From the NCBI GenBank assembly GCA_916700875.1, contig CAKAKS010000066.1:12557361-12621360 (forward strand): a DNA stretch of 64,000 nucleotides, read 5' to 3'. Under the pieces are notes generated by a model. The model had not been told where the DNA came from and ran no database searches. It saw only the letters and a list, made by a program, of their open reading frames with translations. The position numbers and the translations under genes are program-made. Shown here in pieces: positions 13,328 through 25,974 of this stretch; the first letter of the stretch is position 1; every line of letters begins with the position of its first letter. Origin of the DNA: Sebastes aleutianus. Taxonomy: Eukaryota; Chordata; Actinopteri; Perciformes; Sebastidae.

Positions 13328-16300
13328 GGCGCCGACGGCCTCGCGTGTACGCTGAAACTGAACATGGCCTTTGGTATACATCACTGCAGCTGTCTTTGTT
13401 GATGCTAACGCTCCCTCACGTGCGTTACAAAAAAAAAGCACTCCCAAACTGAAGAAAATGCAGTATTCTCATCACCTGTCGTGTCACCGTGTCGCTCTGC
13501 TCGTCAGCCTCGATGGTGTAAGACAGACGACGATGGCTTTAGTCTCACAGCATGTCTGTAATGTGCCATTTATGCATATCACACATCGAGCTCTCCTGCA
13601 CCGCCACCGTACACTGGATCCGGCGAGAAAGACTCTCAGCCTTTAAAGCCAACCAGTCCCGTGTTTATGCATCTTTTTTTTAATGTTGTGTGCTAACTGT
13701 ATCTCCAAGCAGCAGCTAAATCCTCGCCAATCTGAGGTGCCTCAGTCTAGACTGACGCTCAGCAGCACATACCTGCAGTCCACCACTTAGATCACTTACG
13801 TTGGCACTCATTGGCATGGTAATTTCATCTGCATCGGTACATAATGTATTTCAATCAACACAAAGGTGAAATGAGGACAATCGGCTGCATTCGAGGTTCG
13901 TCCGTGGAGCCTCACAACCTGTAGCAGATTGGAAATGTTTACACTTATTAACGTTTGGGATGTTTTTCAGTTGGCACTTAACTTTGTGCTATTTTTGTAT
14001 TCTTGTAATATTTTGTCCCATATATATGTATATATATATATATATATTTTATTTTCTTTCGAGTGCATTTGTAGCTAAGAGGAACAGTTCTTACCAGGAA
14101 AGATGTCCTGTCACCAGCACTGATCTGAATGATACGGAAAGAGGTTTCAGTTATTATGAATTAGCTTTTGTACATATCACAATCCAAATATCCTTTCCAA
14201 TGCGTTTGGCTTTAAATGGGTTGAGTATTAAGCTGGACACGTGTGTGAGAGATGTGTGAGAGTGTAAACATTAAGGTGAAGGTCACTTCGATTCCAGTCA
14301 ACTCAGGAAGGGACTCGCTGTGAACGGTTGCTTCACGTGATCGCTCCTGATTTCAGTGGAATTGAACTGCATGCCGAGGAAGACTTTCTAATATAGATGC
14401 CTTTCCATTGAAACCGTTTTGGTAAATTTGTCACAATTATAGCTCAACTCAGAGGAAGACAATAGAATGTTTTTTACAGATTGTTTTCTATAAAAAAAAA
14501 AAAAGAGATATTTACTGATTTATGTTTCTTGAAAGCTGTCTACAAATAGTTTTTAAAAAGAACACAAATGAATAATTGTAAACTATCGCCCTTGATATCA
14601 AAAAAAGTTTGGGATTATTTTTTGTTTGTTTATTTTTTTGGTGTAACATGGTGTTTTCTATTGTTCTTCTGGGAATGTACCACAGCTAAAGAGCTTGGCC
14701 CGGTTCCCCCCCCAGCTCAGGCTGCAGGAGGGGAACTGTTCTCTCTGTCTGGACTGAATGCATTATAGATGTCAAACCAAAAATATATTTGAGAAACACA
14801 TATTTGTTCTGCGTGCTTCTTCAAATACCATCCAGATCATCTGCATAACGGGTTATCAACATGGGTCCTTGCATCAGGTAACTTAGACCTCCTGAACTTT
14901 CTGAGAAAAACTGTAAAGCCCCATTTCCACCGCAGGAACTTTCCCCCTGAACTAAGAACCTTTTTAAGAGAAAGTTAGGTTCTGCTGTCTGCCTCCCGAC
15001 TCATTCAAAAAAAAAATTAACTAATAGCAACGGGGAAATGACGGCTTTATCCACACAGCTTGATTTACATCAATAAATTAATAATATGAATTAATATGAA
15101 CCAGGAAAATAAATTTGTACTCATAATTTGACAGGATTTTCCCCTTTAGTTCACTGCTGTAATGCTTTAGAGTGACAATACTCTTGTATCAAGATCAAGT
15201 ATATATGTATTCCTAAATTTATTTTATTTCATTTTCCAGGTTTTTAAGAGAGACCTAAGCCAAGAGGGCAGCATAGAAATACATAAGGGGGCAACTACAA
15301 ACGAGTATAAAGAATATCCTGTTAGGATGTCAAAGAAGAATGTTAAATTGAGCCACTTAGTTTTTTTTAAATCACAAGGCTAAGACCCAACTAGTGAGGT
15401 TTCGTTTTAACGTTCATTATGTCTGTCGTTTCATATTAATTTCTAAGAAATCAGCAGGTGAATCCTGGACGAGCTGGGACGTCTGCATGCCTCCAGGACT
15501 GTTGGAAGACATTCAAGTATTCTGGAAAGAGTAAAGGTGACGGTCACTCACTAAAACACCACACATGGGCACAACATTTTAACAGTGACCGCTAATTTAC
15601 TTACAGTCAAGTTTATTTTCTGTGTGTTTTGACTATGAGACCGAAAACACATTATTTAAATCAGTAACATGCTCTTTGTATTACTGATTTTTTTCTTTGT
15701 GTTTCAAACTCCACACTTTATCGTGGTTTCCTTTGGCTGATAATGAAACACATACTGTATAAACTATATATAGAATAATAATAATAATAATAAAATTGAT
15801 AGTAAAAATAAATAAATAAATAAATTTAAACAATTATTTTAAAAAGAATAAAAAATAAATAAAAACACATATAAACTATCAATTTTCTGTCATTAAACTG
15901 CTCTTAAAACAACCAATTAGTAAATCCCTCAGGCTAATATCATGAAATTATAAAACCACCTGACAAATGTTTTATTGCCGGATAGTCAAGTCAAGTCAGT
16001 TTTATTTATATAACCCCAAATCCCAAATTTGCCTCAAAGGGCTTCACAATCTGTACAGTACACAACACCCTCTGTCCTTAGACCCTCGATTCAAGTGAGG
16101 AAAAACTCCCCCAAAAAAACATTCAACAAGAAAACAATAAAGTAAAGGCATTTGTGAAATCTATCTTGCTTTTAAATCATTTTGAAATCTGAAAAAGCAT
16201 CCTCTTCTAGTGGAGCTGTTGGCTCTCTGACTCCTGCAGCCGCCAGACCACCCCGCTGACCACATTGACTTTGTGGTCAAAGGGCTTGTACACCGTGGTG

Positions 16301-17230
16301 TGAAGTCTCCGACACGAGGGAAGTCATTAGTCTTCATTAGCAACTTCCAGGAGTTTCTTATGAAGTGCTGTGAAGTTGTCATTTGCCCCCTTTGCCAGGC
16401 AAGCTCGATTTGAGGTTTGTTTTCTTATGTGGTGGACCAAATGTGAGCTCGCCCGGCCCCTAGTCGCTGCATATGAGATCACAGTCGCTCCGGAGTCAGG
16501 TCAGGGATGCCAGAGAGGATAATGCAACAGATTATTTTCACAGTAAAGAACTTTGTTTTTTGTAATCTCTGCAAGGAAATTGACGAATTTGCCTTAACCC
16601 TAATAAAATCTGATTTATTAGTTTTCTTGTTGAGAAAAACACAGCTTGGGTGTTGTTTGTATGCAGATCTTTAGATTAAAGTTCTCTGCTGTGCCATGAT
16701 CTAGACATGTCAATCACAACACAGCATCTCAAAGCAGATAAAGTGAAATTAGAATCGACCTGTTGTCAGGTATTTCCCCCGCCATGTGAGATTGTTCGGT
16801 CTCCTGCGACATCGTGTTGTCTCCAGCCACGGGGCTGCTATCTCTGCAAACCCCTCAAAGTGGCCAATTAAGCATCAAAAGGGCATGCTGCATGGCTAAT
16901 GTGAGCGAAAGGTGTGAGATTTCTCGTCAGTCCACTCCGGGGGCTCTTTATTGGGCTGCCGGAGAGCCGTCTGATCCCCGGGCCCTGGCTGTATATTGGC
17001 AGCTGTTAACTGTCGAGCACAAGGGGGATCGGTGCAGTTAAAGCAAATGGCCAAAAGACTGACACCTGGGAGGTGGAACATCGCTGCCAAAGGTGATCCA
17101 GGAGGAGTAGACGCAGGAAGGGAAGCCACAGTGGAATCAGGCACGAGATATATGGGGAGGAATCAGCTGTAACTGAAGATATCTAAAGGATTCCTGCTGC
17201 CATCCCTCATTAGTTACTCTAAAATGATAT
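13328..17230. other. 3'UTR of the first gene and spacer
   Basis: The beginning is 3'UTR of the first gene, including a TA run (14028-14048) and an A run near 14493-14506. AATAAA at 15072-15077 is a possible end of transcription. ATA/AAT-rich low-complexity sequence covers 15775-15870. I see no supported gene. Confidence 0.4.
15990..16140 (+). mobile_element. Retroelement 3'-tail fragment (TTTTATTTATATAACCCCAAAT type)
   Basis: The sequence TTTATTTATATAACCCC followed by TTTGCCTCAAAGGGCTTCAC and CCTTAGACCCTCGATTC is a widely recurring fish repeat, known to me from many teleost genomes. It is truncated here, and I do not assign a named family. Confidence 0.5.
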
Positions 17231-18455
17231 TAAAGGGGAACTACGGCCATTATCAGAATTCATACACGTTATTCCTATGGTCTAAGACAGTCCAGAAATA
17301 TTAGTAAACATGAACATCTCTCTCCCAAATCCAAAAACTAGAGTGCTAAAACTCAAACTTGTGATGTCATAGGATATAAAGTGTGGAGCCGCTCCATAGA
17401 CAATGAATGGGAGAGATGTTCTAGATGACACTGAGAGCACCCAGGGGATTGATCTGAGGATATGGGAACATTTTCTGTTTCACAACTGACAACACTACAA
17501 TACAATAAAGCTCATTTGGGCATTAAAAAATAAATACAAACATACTGTGGATAGTCACATTTCTTTAATTTTCATCCTTCATGGTTTTAGTCTAGTTTTA
17601 CTGTAGTTTTAGTCACCGAAAAGTAATTTGATTTAAGAGAACATGTTTTCTCTCTTTATTTTGTCAGCTATTTTTTTTTTTTTTTTTTAAATCTTAGTCC
17701 TTTTGAGTCATCAGATTATATTGAACATTTCTGTCATATATCTTATTATCTGATGAAAACCACAGGTTGAATGATTAAGAATGCAGCTTTGCTGTTATTT
17801 CGAGTCCTCCTGAATGACTGCGCTCATTAGTGATGCACGGTTCAGTCACACCCACCGGTCCATTAAGAGAGCCAATCTGCACCGCCCAACATGTAAAAAT
17901 ATGCGTTACTCAACCACCCTAACCTTACCTGACCTGCAAACCGCCAACTTTATGCATTATGGTAGCACAGCTGTAAGGATTGCGGTGTGAGACAAGAAGG
18001 ACAGAGACAAACTGAGCGCCGCCGAGACAGAGTGAAGGGAAGAGATGGTGGAAGGTGACAAAAATAAAGAGAGATTTTGGTAAAGTTTTTATGTTTTTAA
18101 ACTACATTTTAGTCTCGTCTTTTTTCGTCAACGATATTGCATGTTTGATATCGTCTCTGTTAGTGCTTAATGGCATCGGTGCTGTCTCGTCATTGTCTCG
18201 TCTTAGTCATGGAAACAAAGCTCGTTGACGAACATATTTTGTCATAGTTTTCGTTAACAAAATTAAAACAGTCTCCCATTCACTGTCTATGGAGCAGCTC
18301 CAGACAGCTCCCTATGACATCACAAGTTTGAGTTTTAGCACTCTAGTTTTTGGATTTGGGAGAGAGTTGTTCATGTTTACTTATGTTTTTTGGACTGCCT
18401 TAGACCGTAGGAATAACGTGTATGAATTTTGAAAATGGGTGTAGTTCCCCTTTAA
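17231..18455. mobile_element. 1.2 kb MITE with about 190-bp terminal inverted repeats
   Basis: The left arm (17231-17420: TAAAGGGGAACTACGGCC... CCAAAAACTAGAGTGCTAAA... GACAATGAATGGGAGA) returns inverted at 18275-18455 (TCTCCCATTCACTGTC... CACTCTAGTTTTTGGATTTG... GTAGTTCCCCTTTAA). The interior has no transposase ORF. Confidence 0.85.
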
Positions 18456-20780
18456 GTAGCTGCATTCACACAGTATATTTACGGCCTTGAACAAAATCCA
18501 CCATGTGTTTGGTTTGCAGTGCTTATCAATCTTCTCCAGATGACTTCCCTGATGTGTCATCCAGTCCAAATCGCCCCCATGCCGGCTGTTACATAAGGCT
18601 GTAATGCCTCCCAGTCCCTGAATTTGTCCCCAGGCCATTCACCGAGGCCTTCACCAGTCACACCTGTCACCTCCAGACTCAGTGCGTAATGGGATTGACA
18701 CTGTCGCTGCTGAAACGTACACCTCAGCTCAGACGCCGACACACTCCACTGCCAGACCCGCAGTAGTGACTTGCAGCAGAGAATTTATCATCGAAATCGC
18801 TGTAATTCTCGCGGAGTCTTCCTCTTAAACACTCAGCAGAGCCGCGTGACCTCTCTGCCCCGTGAAACAGTCGAAGGGAAGGGAGGTGGGGGGGTGAGGA
18901 GCTGAGCTAAGTGAGGAGAGCCACACTGAACCTGTGATTAATAACTCCTCGACAACAGTTGGTTTCACATGAGGAGGATAAAAACACATCGCACTTCCTC
19001 AAGGCCAATGTTGTGCCACAGAGGAGGGTGGGGAGGTGGTCCCGCATCAGGACATTTAACATGACTAAATGATCTCTGCCTCTTTAAGTGCATCATTACA
19101 AGCCGAATGTTATTATCCTTTTTATTCTACATCGACCTGCTCACAGGAGCCCTAAAGAGGGTCGTCAATATTTTCACACTGAAGACTTTCTAGCAGTGAA
19201 CATCTCTCTTTTTGCTGATTCTACAGAGTGCCGTGCTGCATTTAAGACTGCGGGACCAAACATTGCTTTTTAAAAGACCATATATTGCATGTGGTTTTTA
19301 GTATTTAAACTGTGATTCCTTTGTGAATGGGTGTCAGGGAGCTCACAGAAGACATTGTATGCAGCACGCAGACATGAGAATACAATGAGAAATGTGAGTG
19401 GAAGTGGTGCGTCTGTGCTAGAAAAAGAGGTTGAATGAGATGTGAAAGTCCCTTCAATTCAAATGTTCATGTCAGTGGAAACAAGAGGGGGGACTGTGGT
19501 TTAATTTTGTGCCTCTATGCTAACGCTCCGCAGTGTTTTGCATTTGTTTTGCCTGCGGTAGCGTGGCCTATGAATGACAACCGTGGATTTTTGCCTGGAT
19601 GTGGATGGTGGGAGGAACGGCCGGGGTTGTTGTGGCAGCTTCTTTATTCTCAGACCCCTCCTGTCCCATTCAAGGCCGACTTGGGCTCGTGGTGCTAACT
19701 GGCTGTTAATTGCCTGCCTACACACAAGGCTTTCTCCACATGCAGAAACCAGCTCCTTCAAGGGAAACTAGCCTAATGAGATTATCTATCAGAGCATGGG
19801 CCTGTCTAGACACCCCAATACACAACCCCCGCCCACCCACCTACCTACCTCTGCATGCAGAGGACGCCCCCAGGTAAAAGTTACCTGCAGAAAGAGTCAT
19901 TACGTCATTATGGGTTTACACCCACTGCGTAATTTCTCTGATGGAGAAAGCTGAGAATGTAGAGAAGAGTAAAAGTGATTGTATATTTGAGGTCAGAACA
20001 TTTTCTTTTGTTTTGTTTTTTTAATCTAATTTCAGATCCCTGTAAAGGGCATGTGCAATAATAAGTGTCAGAATAATAGTTCTTGTAGGAGCTATTTATT
20101 TGTTGTTAGTATTTAGTCGTTGTTTTACTAATAATAAGTAGTATTGTTTGATTTTTTTATTGTAGATATTTACTTTATTTAGATTTTGATCATTTTCTTT
20201 TGCTCGTTATTTGTTTAGTTTATTTTTTTTTCTTGTTAAGTATATGTCGTATTTTTGCATAATTAGTATTTTGATTTCTTTTGTTTATGAATTAGGTAAA
20301 ACTGTGGGCACCCGCGGTTATATAGGTAGGTAAACAGATAGGACCAGCATGCATCTGAGGGTGCGCTTATGTTTTTTTACCAGAACAAGAGAGGCAGCGA
20401 CATCCATGTTTTCTTTGTGCTTGCTTTTTTGGATAAATAAATCATCAGAAACATACATTTTGCATGGACAATGGACTCTTTTGCCTGCATAAACCTAAAA
20501 AAAGTTTGATTTTTCCAACAAATGGCTACTACAACAACTCCTCCAGTGAACACAAACACACAGGACTCTCTCATTTAAACCTATCCTCCATTGTATTTCT
20601 ATCAGCTTTGTTAAATGTACTATACTGAGTATTTACCACATTGCACAAACACACTAAATGCCGTTTTGGCGTGTGGTTATGTCCGTGTGAATGAATATTT
20701 ACTCAGATTCTGGTGCCGCCGCGAGCACCCCGATCCGCAGCAGGGAAGTGCGTCCATATTTGTTTTAAAGTCTCTTAGCA
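18456..20780. other. Spacer upstream of tbx16, no gene seen
   Basis: No exon with convincing borders on either strand. Low-complexity T-rich sequence covers about 20060-20300. Given its position, it may hold tbx16 enhancers, but nothing in it can be called from sequence alone. Confidence 0.35.
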
Positions 20781-20826
20781 GTTAATAAAGGTGCATTTCC
20801 TTCATCCCCCTTCCTGTGGGGACGGT

Positions 20827-20960
20827 ATCAAGGCTCTGTTAAGTCTCTTTGATTTCCAGCGCCCTCCAATCACAGCGGGGCCTCTGACTCGTCATTGTGC
20901 CACTTCAAAGCCTGGGAATGGCTCTCTTGACCCCACCCACTCCGGGGCTCCCCTTAAAAG
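20827..20960 (+). promoter_or_regulatory. Putative tbx16 proximal promoter with TCF/LEF-like sites
   Basis: About 225-355 bp upstream of the tbx16 ATG lies a GC-richer stretch in an AT-rich background. It contains ATCAAGG (20827-20833, reverse of CCTTGAT), CTTTGAT (20847-20853), a CCAAT box (20866-20870), CTTCAAAG (20903-20910, reverse of CTTTGAAG) and a TATA-like TTAAAAG (20954-20960). The motifs are seen directly; their use is inferred from the known Wnt control of mesodermal T-box genes. The transcription start would lie near 20985. Confidence 0.4.
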
Positions 20961-21182
20961 TCACGGTCACCAGTCCAGCAGGACTTATGGTCTGTGAGAT
21001 ATCTGCTGCAACAAGACTGATCGACCTTCTGACTCCCTGAGCTGCTGGATTTCTCTTTTTTTTTTACACACGAGGCAGGAGATCAAAGCTGAAGGAACAC
21101 TTGGATATCACGGATACTTGGATTGCTTATTGGCCCTCAGTGCATGAAGCTTTTCCTGTGCTGCTTCTGCTGAACCTGAACA

Positions 21183-23801
21183 ATGCAGTCCATCAGAGGT
21201 GAGTGGCTGACTTTTCATTGCTGAGCTCTTCAATCAATAACTCCAATTTCCCAACCCGTGTTGTCTTTAGCTGTTTCTTGATCCTATCCCTTTTTACTGA
21301 AGCGTGTGGCTATGACGATTCACTTTTAGACTTGAAGCCCAACTTCAGCGGCCCTCCTCCCTCCTCCATGGCTGCCGGCCCCGACGCCTATCTCCAGGGC
21401 AACATCAGGATGACCCTGGAGGACCCTGAGCTCTGGAAGAGCTTCCATGAAATAGGAACAGAGATGATTATCACTAAACCGGGCAGGTGAGATGACAGAA
21501 CATATCAAAAAAATGTAATGCAAAATGTTTGGAAAGTATTTTTTCCTCACGTGTCCACTTCTGTGTTTTCCAGGAGGATGTTTCCACACTGTAAGATTAA
21601 CCTGTCCGGCCTTATTCCGTGTGCCAAGTACATCTTACTGGTTGACATGGTGCCTGAGGATGGTTTTAGGTATAAGGTAAGTTATTTTTCCTTCACTTAT
21701 GAATGAGTTTCATGTTGGTATCAGCCATTTGTAGTCAAGAAAAACTTACTTTTTAAAGTAGCCTTGACTTACTACAGTCATGGCTTTGGCTTCACATTTC
21801 CCTCACTGGTTACCAGAACCCCCAGACAAGACAAGACATCCCCTGTTTATCACCTCCCCCCCCCCCTGACATTGTACATCAAAGGGTGCTATCTCTTCCT
21901 GTTTTTCTATCCCCTGCTGGGAGCCCACTGTACTACCCCCTATCTCTGTGGGTGGTGCCGGCCAGCAGTCACTCTCCACACCGTCGTCTTCCTCTCACGC
22001 TGTGGGAAGGGAAGAAGATGAAAATCACCTTTCTCTGTGACTGACTGATCTGTCTCCTTCCTCCAGTGGAATAAAGAGAAATGGGAGGTGGCGGGGAAAG
22101 CGGAGCCCCAGCCTCCCTGCAGGACCTACCTACACCCCGACTCCCCGGCCCCGGGGAGCCACTGGATGAAGCAGTCCGTCTCCTTCCTCAAACTCAAGCT
22201 CACCAACAACACACTCGACCAGCATGGCCATGTAAGTAAGAGCACTCGAAAATGGGGTGCTTAACTTTCCAAATGATATCCACACTGCTTTTTTTGAAGG
22301 ATAATTGAAGTCCTTGGTGGACTGGTACAGAATGGATGCTCTGGCAGCGGCAAAGTGGATACTTGTGTGCTTGAAAACAGAAAAAAAAAGTGATCTGAAT
22401 TAACCACCCTCTTCCTATCTGCAGATCATTCTGCACTCCATGCACAGCTACCACCCGCGCTTCCACATCGTCCAGGCGGACGACCTGTTCAGCGTCCGCT
22501 GGAGTGTCTTCCAGACCTTCACCTTCCCTGAGACTTCCTTCACGGCGGTCACAGCGTACCAGAACACCAAGGTCAGTCTCTCTCACCGCAAACCTAACAG
22601 CTGCCAGGAAGTCACACATTATTGGGATTTTAACTGATTTCCCCACCTGCAGATTACGAAGCTGAAGATCGACCACAACCCATTCGCAAAAGGTTTCCGG
22701 GATGAAGGCACTAATAAAAAAAGGTGGGTGTCACATTAGTCACATGCAGGTAGTGATGATAACGGAGAGTCCCTATGATATACCAGTTTGGTTGCTTTAT
22801 TGGAAGAATGGAGGCACATCTACAGATTTCCTTTGCAGTATAGAAATTAATGCAATGACCCTGACCTTCCTCTGCAGGCGTTCAAGCAAGAACCCAACCT
22901 GCCTGGAGAAGCAAGCCAAGATGTCAGACATTTTGAACAGAGACTCAGAGGAGGACAGTCCACCAGGTACAGTTTTAAAACTCTCTTCCTCTTGTAGTAC
23001 CTTCTTGTCCTGTATCCCCGAAGCTGATCGGATGATTTGCTTCCTCTCAGATTTCTGCCGGTCATCGTATGAGGGTTACGACGGAGAGGAAGGAGACCTG
23101 CCCAAAAGGAAAGAGGCTGACGGCGTCAAAGAGGAGCGCTACTCCCCGTGGGCTGCTGAGAGGGAGCACAGCGTGAGGACTGAATCCCCCGCCGGGGCTG
23201 ACCCCAGAGACATGTACAACACAGAGCAGCTCGTACCCGCTCCGGCTTCCTACCAGCCGTACAGGTGAATACTAGTAAAGTTAAAAAAAGTGAAGTTATG
23301 CAACAAATAAGCATAATGTCGTGATGAACAGACCTCTGAACTACCTTCCTTTTGCTCTTCAGGTTCCACGAGTACGGAAAGTCTCCCTCTCCCTCCTCCA
23401 GCGTCGGCAGCAGCAGCAGTGGATCAGGACGCAGCAGCTTCGAGTCCAGAGTCCCCGACGTCGCAACCGTCCCAGATCACGAGTCTTCAAAGCCCCGCAC
23501 ACACGAGGTCGGCCCATCCCCTTGCGGCCCGCAGCACCTCCCCGCCCCCCAGGACTACACCGGGGTCCTCAACATGACCATGGCCCAGGCCGGCAAGCCG
23601 GGGGTGATCGGCCACCACATCTACAGCCCGTACGGCGCCGAGCAGCCCCTGGGCCAGTGGAGCGGCCCCGGCGCCGCCCAGTATCCCCCTCCTCACCACC
23701 TGACCGCCGACTACGCCACGCAAGCCGTGCACCACGGCTATCACCATGGCAACGTGGCCGAGTGGAGCCAATACCCGCTGTTTTCCTACTCTTGCTGGTG
23801 A
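21183..23801 (+). CDS. tbx16: T-box transcription factor Tbx16 (spadetail/VegT type), complete
   Basis: Nine exons with GT/AG borders: 21183-21198, 21330-21486, 21574-21676, 22067-22231, 22425-22571, 22653-22723, 22878-22966, 23051-23264 and 23363-23801. They total 1401 nt, 466 residues. The short first exon encodes MQSIR plus one base and joins to give MQSIRDLKPNF, matching the N-terminus I know for fish Tbx16, so the start is chosen with confidence. The DNA-binding T-box spans about residues 33-215, with LEDPELWKSFHEIGTEMIIT, RRMFP, LVDMVPEDGFRYKW, LTNNTLDQHGHIILHSMH, FPETSFTAVTAYQN and NPFAKGFRD. The C-terminus is Ser-, His- and Pro-rich and ends YPLFSYSCW, a Tbx16/VegT-type ending. Family knowledge: a nuclear activator in Wnt- and FGF-dependent mesoderm and tailbud development. 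The paralogue tbx6l/tbx16l is the main alternative. Confidence 0.95.
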
Positions 23802-23835
23802 AGGAATCTTAACTGACTGAGGGTGACTTTCACCA

Positions 23836-23837
<2 letters not shown>

Positions 23838-23887
<50 letters not shown>
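23838..23887 (+). repeat. (CTG)n trinucleotide repeat in the tbx16 3'UTR
   Basis: About 16 uninterrupted CTG/GCT units begin 36 bp after the tbx16 stop codon, inside the 3'UTR defined by the poly(A) signal at 24224. On the mRNA sense strand this is a CUG repeat. Confidence 0.95.
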
Positions 23888-23889
<2 letters not shown>

Positions 23890-24223
23890 TCTTACCAGAA
23901 CGCTGACCCAGTGCTCACAGCTATGAGATTGCATGCCCAGACGAGACTGAGGGCCAGAGACCTGCCCTGCGACAACAATAGAAAAAGTGAAAGATGAAGA
24001 AGAAGTGTCGCTGCCTTCTGTTCAGCCTGGCAGGATTGAGACTCCTCCAGTGATGCTGACTGAAACCACAAAGTGTGCTACGCCATGCTGTTTGATTGTT
24101 TAATTGTTGGATTGTCTATTTATTTTGTATTTCATCTCATTTCCCAAGTTTAAATATTATTTTTGTAAAAAAAAAAAATTGTGTGCAATTTATGTATGTC
24201 TTCAAATTGTGATGTGATCTGAA

Positions 24224-24229
24224 AATAAA
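24224..24229 (+). terminator. Poly(A) signal of tbx16
   Basis: AATAAA in the context GAAAATAAAAACC, 423 bp after the tbx16 stop codon and after an AT-rich 3'UTR. It is the first canonical signal downstream of the stop. Confidence 0.75.
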
Positions 24230-25974
24230 AACCTACTTAAAGTAACATGATTTGATGTCCTGTTTGTAGGGCTGTCGCGAATACCTTTTTTTGGGCTTCG
24301 TTGAAAAATATACGAAGGTATTCAAAGCTTTGCGGTGTGGTGTGGCGTGGCGTGGCATGGCACGTCGGGCGCAGCGGGCTGACATGTTCTTCTGTCTCCA
24401 TCTCCCCCCTTTCAGTGCCACTGCTGCACACACACACACACACACCTCTACACACAACAAACAGCGATATACGTCTGAGAATAACTAAAAATAATTAATG
24501 TTGAATATGAATAATGTGGGATTATTTGGTATTTCATGGGCTATTCGGGGATTTGTACTTTATTATTACATACTTATATAAAAAAATTTTTTTTTAAAAC
24601 AAAGTATTCAAATACTGATTCGGAGGTTGATTACCATGGCAACAGTTGAACCTTCAAAGCTTTCGGGTCAGCACTACCTGTTTGTGTTTCTGTAGTTTAC
24701 ATATAACTTTTGGCTTATCCTACTATAATAACAAAATGTATTTAAATATAGCCGGATGATGTAAATAATACCTCCTATTACTCATTATGCTTACATTAAA
24801 AACAAACGGTGACACTCAGTTATCATTACCAACCCTCTGATTCGAACCCAGGCCTTCAGATCCGGTTGTACGAGCCATGAAGTTGCAAACTTCCTGTCTG
24901 TAATTTAGTTTTTCATCCAATGAATGAATGAATGAATGTATTGTGTGTGTTTGTGTCTTTGTTTGCGGCTGCACATCTGCATGCTTTGTAACCGGCCAGC
25001 TCATATAAGCAGAGCCTCCTTTGGTGGCATTTGTTTGTATTTGCTCTTTGTTGACGTAACGAGGGCCACTCTGTAGTTTGGACAGGCCCAGCATGCATTA
25101 AAGATGTTGTATTACTGTGACTCCGGCTCACCTGCTGAGGTTTACCCACCGGCATCATAAAGCATCGCACGACTACCCGTTCTCCATCTCAATGAGCCTT
25201 GAAAAGCCTGAAAATGGGGGGCTGTTTGGCTCCTTTTCACAGCTGAAAAACACTGGCTGGGCCCATCGCCTCCACCCGGGTGGATATGAGCTGCTAATGA
25301 CTGTTGTAAAGTCCAGGGGGGGAGGAGGAGGAGGAGGAGGGGGAGGTCATCCTTCAGCAACAATCCTGGCGTGGTGTGGAGTTTACTCAGTGTGATTTAT
25401 TATCTAGGAAGCTTCTTGAACCAGTATGTCCAAGATCAGACTGTATGTAGCAACACACATACTCATTTTAATGAGGATGAGAAAAGAGAGATCTGTACAG
25501 GAATCTGTTCTGCTGCTGGGTGAGAAGGGCAGCATGATGACGTTCAAGAGATATTATGAGCTCATATCTCCTCCAAAGAGGATTTTTGATTAAACCCAAT
25601 AAAGGTGAAATCATATTGTAGGGAGCTATGAAATTAAAAGCATCAAAGACAAACAATACAGAGCTTTTCACCACAGGATCATAAATAATAATACATTTGG
25701 GGGGATTTGTCTTCACATCATTTATGCATATAATCTGTATTTACAGACAAAACAAGCTACAATATTTGTCAGTGCACAATTTAACTTGCTTAAAGCCAGC
25801 GATGTCACAGGACTATTTAGATGGCAAAGCTTTTGGTAGAATTATTCAACAAGATATTGTCACTATATTGTAATATAATGTCCTAGCGGAGTAGCTGAAA
25901 ATATACCTTGGAAAAAAGTTTAGAAATGCCCTTTAAATACTTATAAGGTGAGAAAAGTCAATTGAGATTACTCC
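24230..25974. other. Spacer after tbx16 with simple repeats
   Basis: Contains a (CA)n run (24425-24446), a GAATGAATGAAT run (24923-24937) and a (GGA)n run (25316-25345). No supported gene. Confidence 0.5.

Noticed and set aside
13960..14259. 99-residue ORF after the first gene's stop codon
   Set aside because: It lies in the 3'UTR, includes a translated (TA)n run and has no coding signature.
22200..22676. 158-residue minus-strand ORF
   Set aside because: It is the antisense shadow of a tbx16 T-box exon and crosses splice sites.
22702..23268. 188-residue plus-strand ORF
   Set aside because: It is read-through of two tbx16 exons and the introns between them; the spliced model explains the coding parts.
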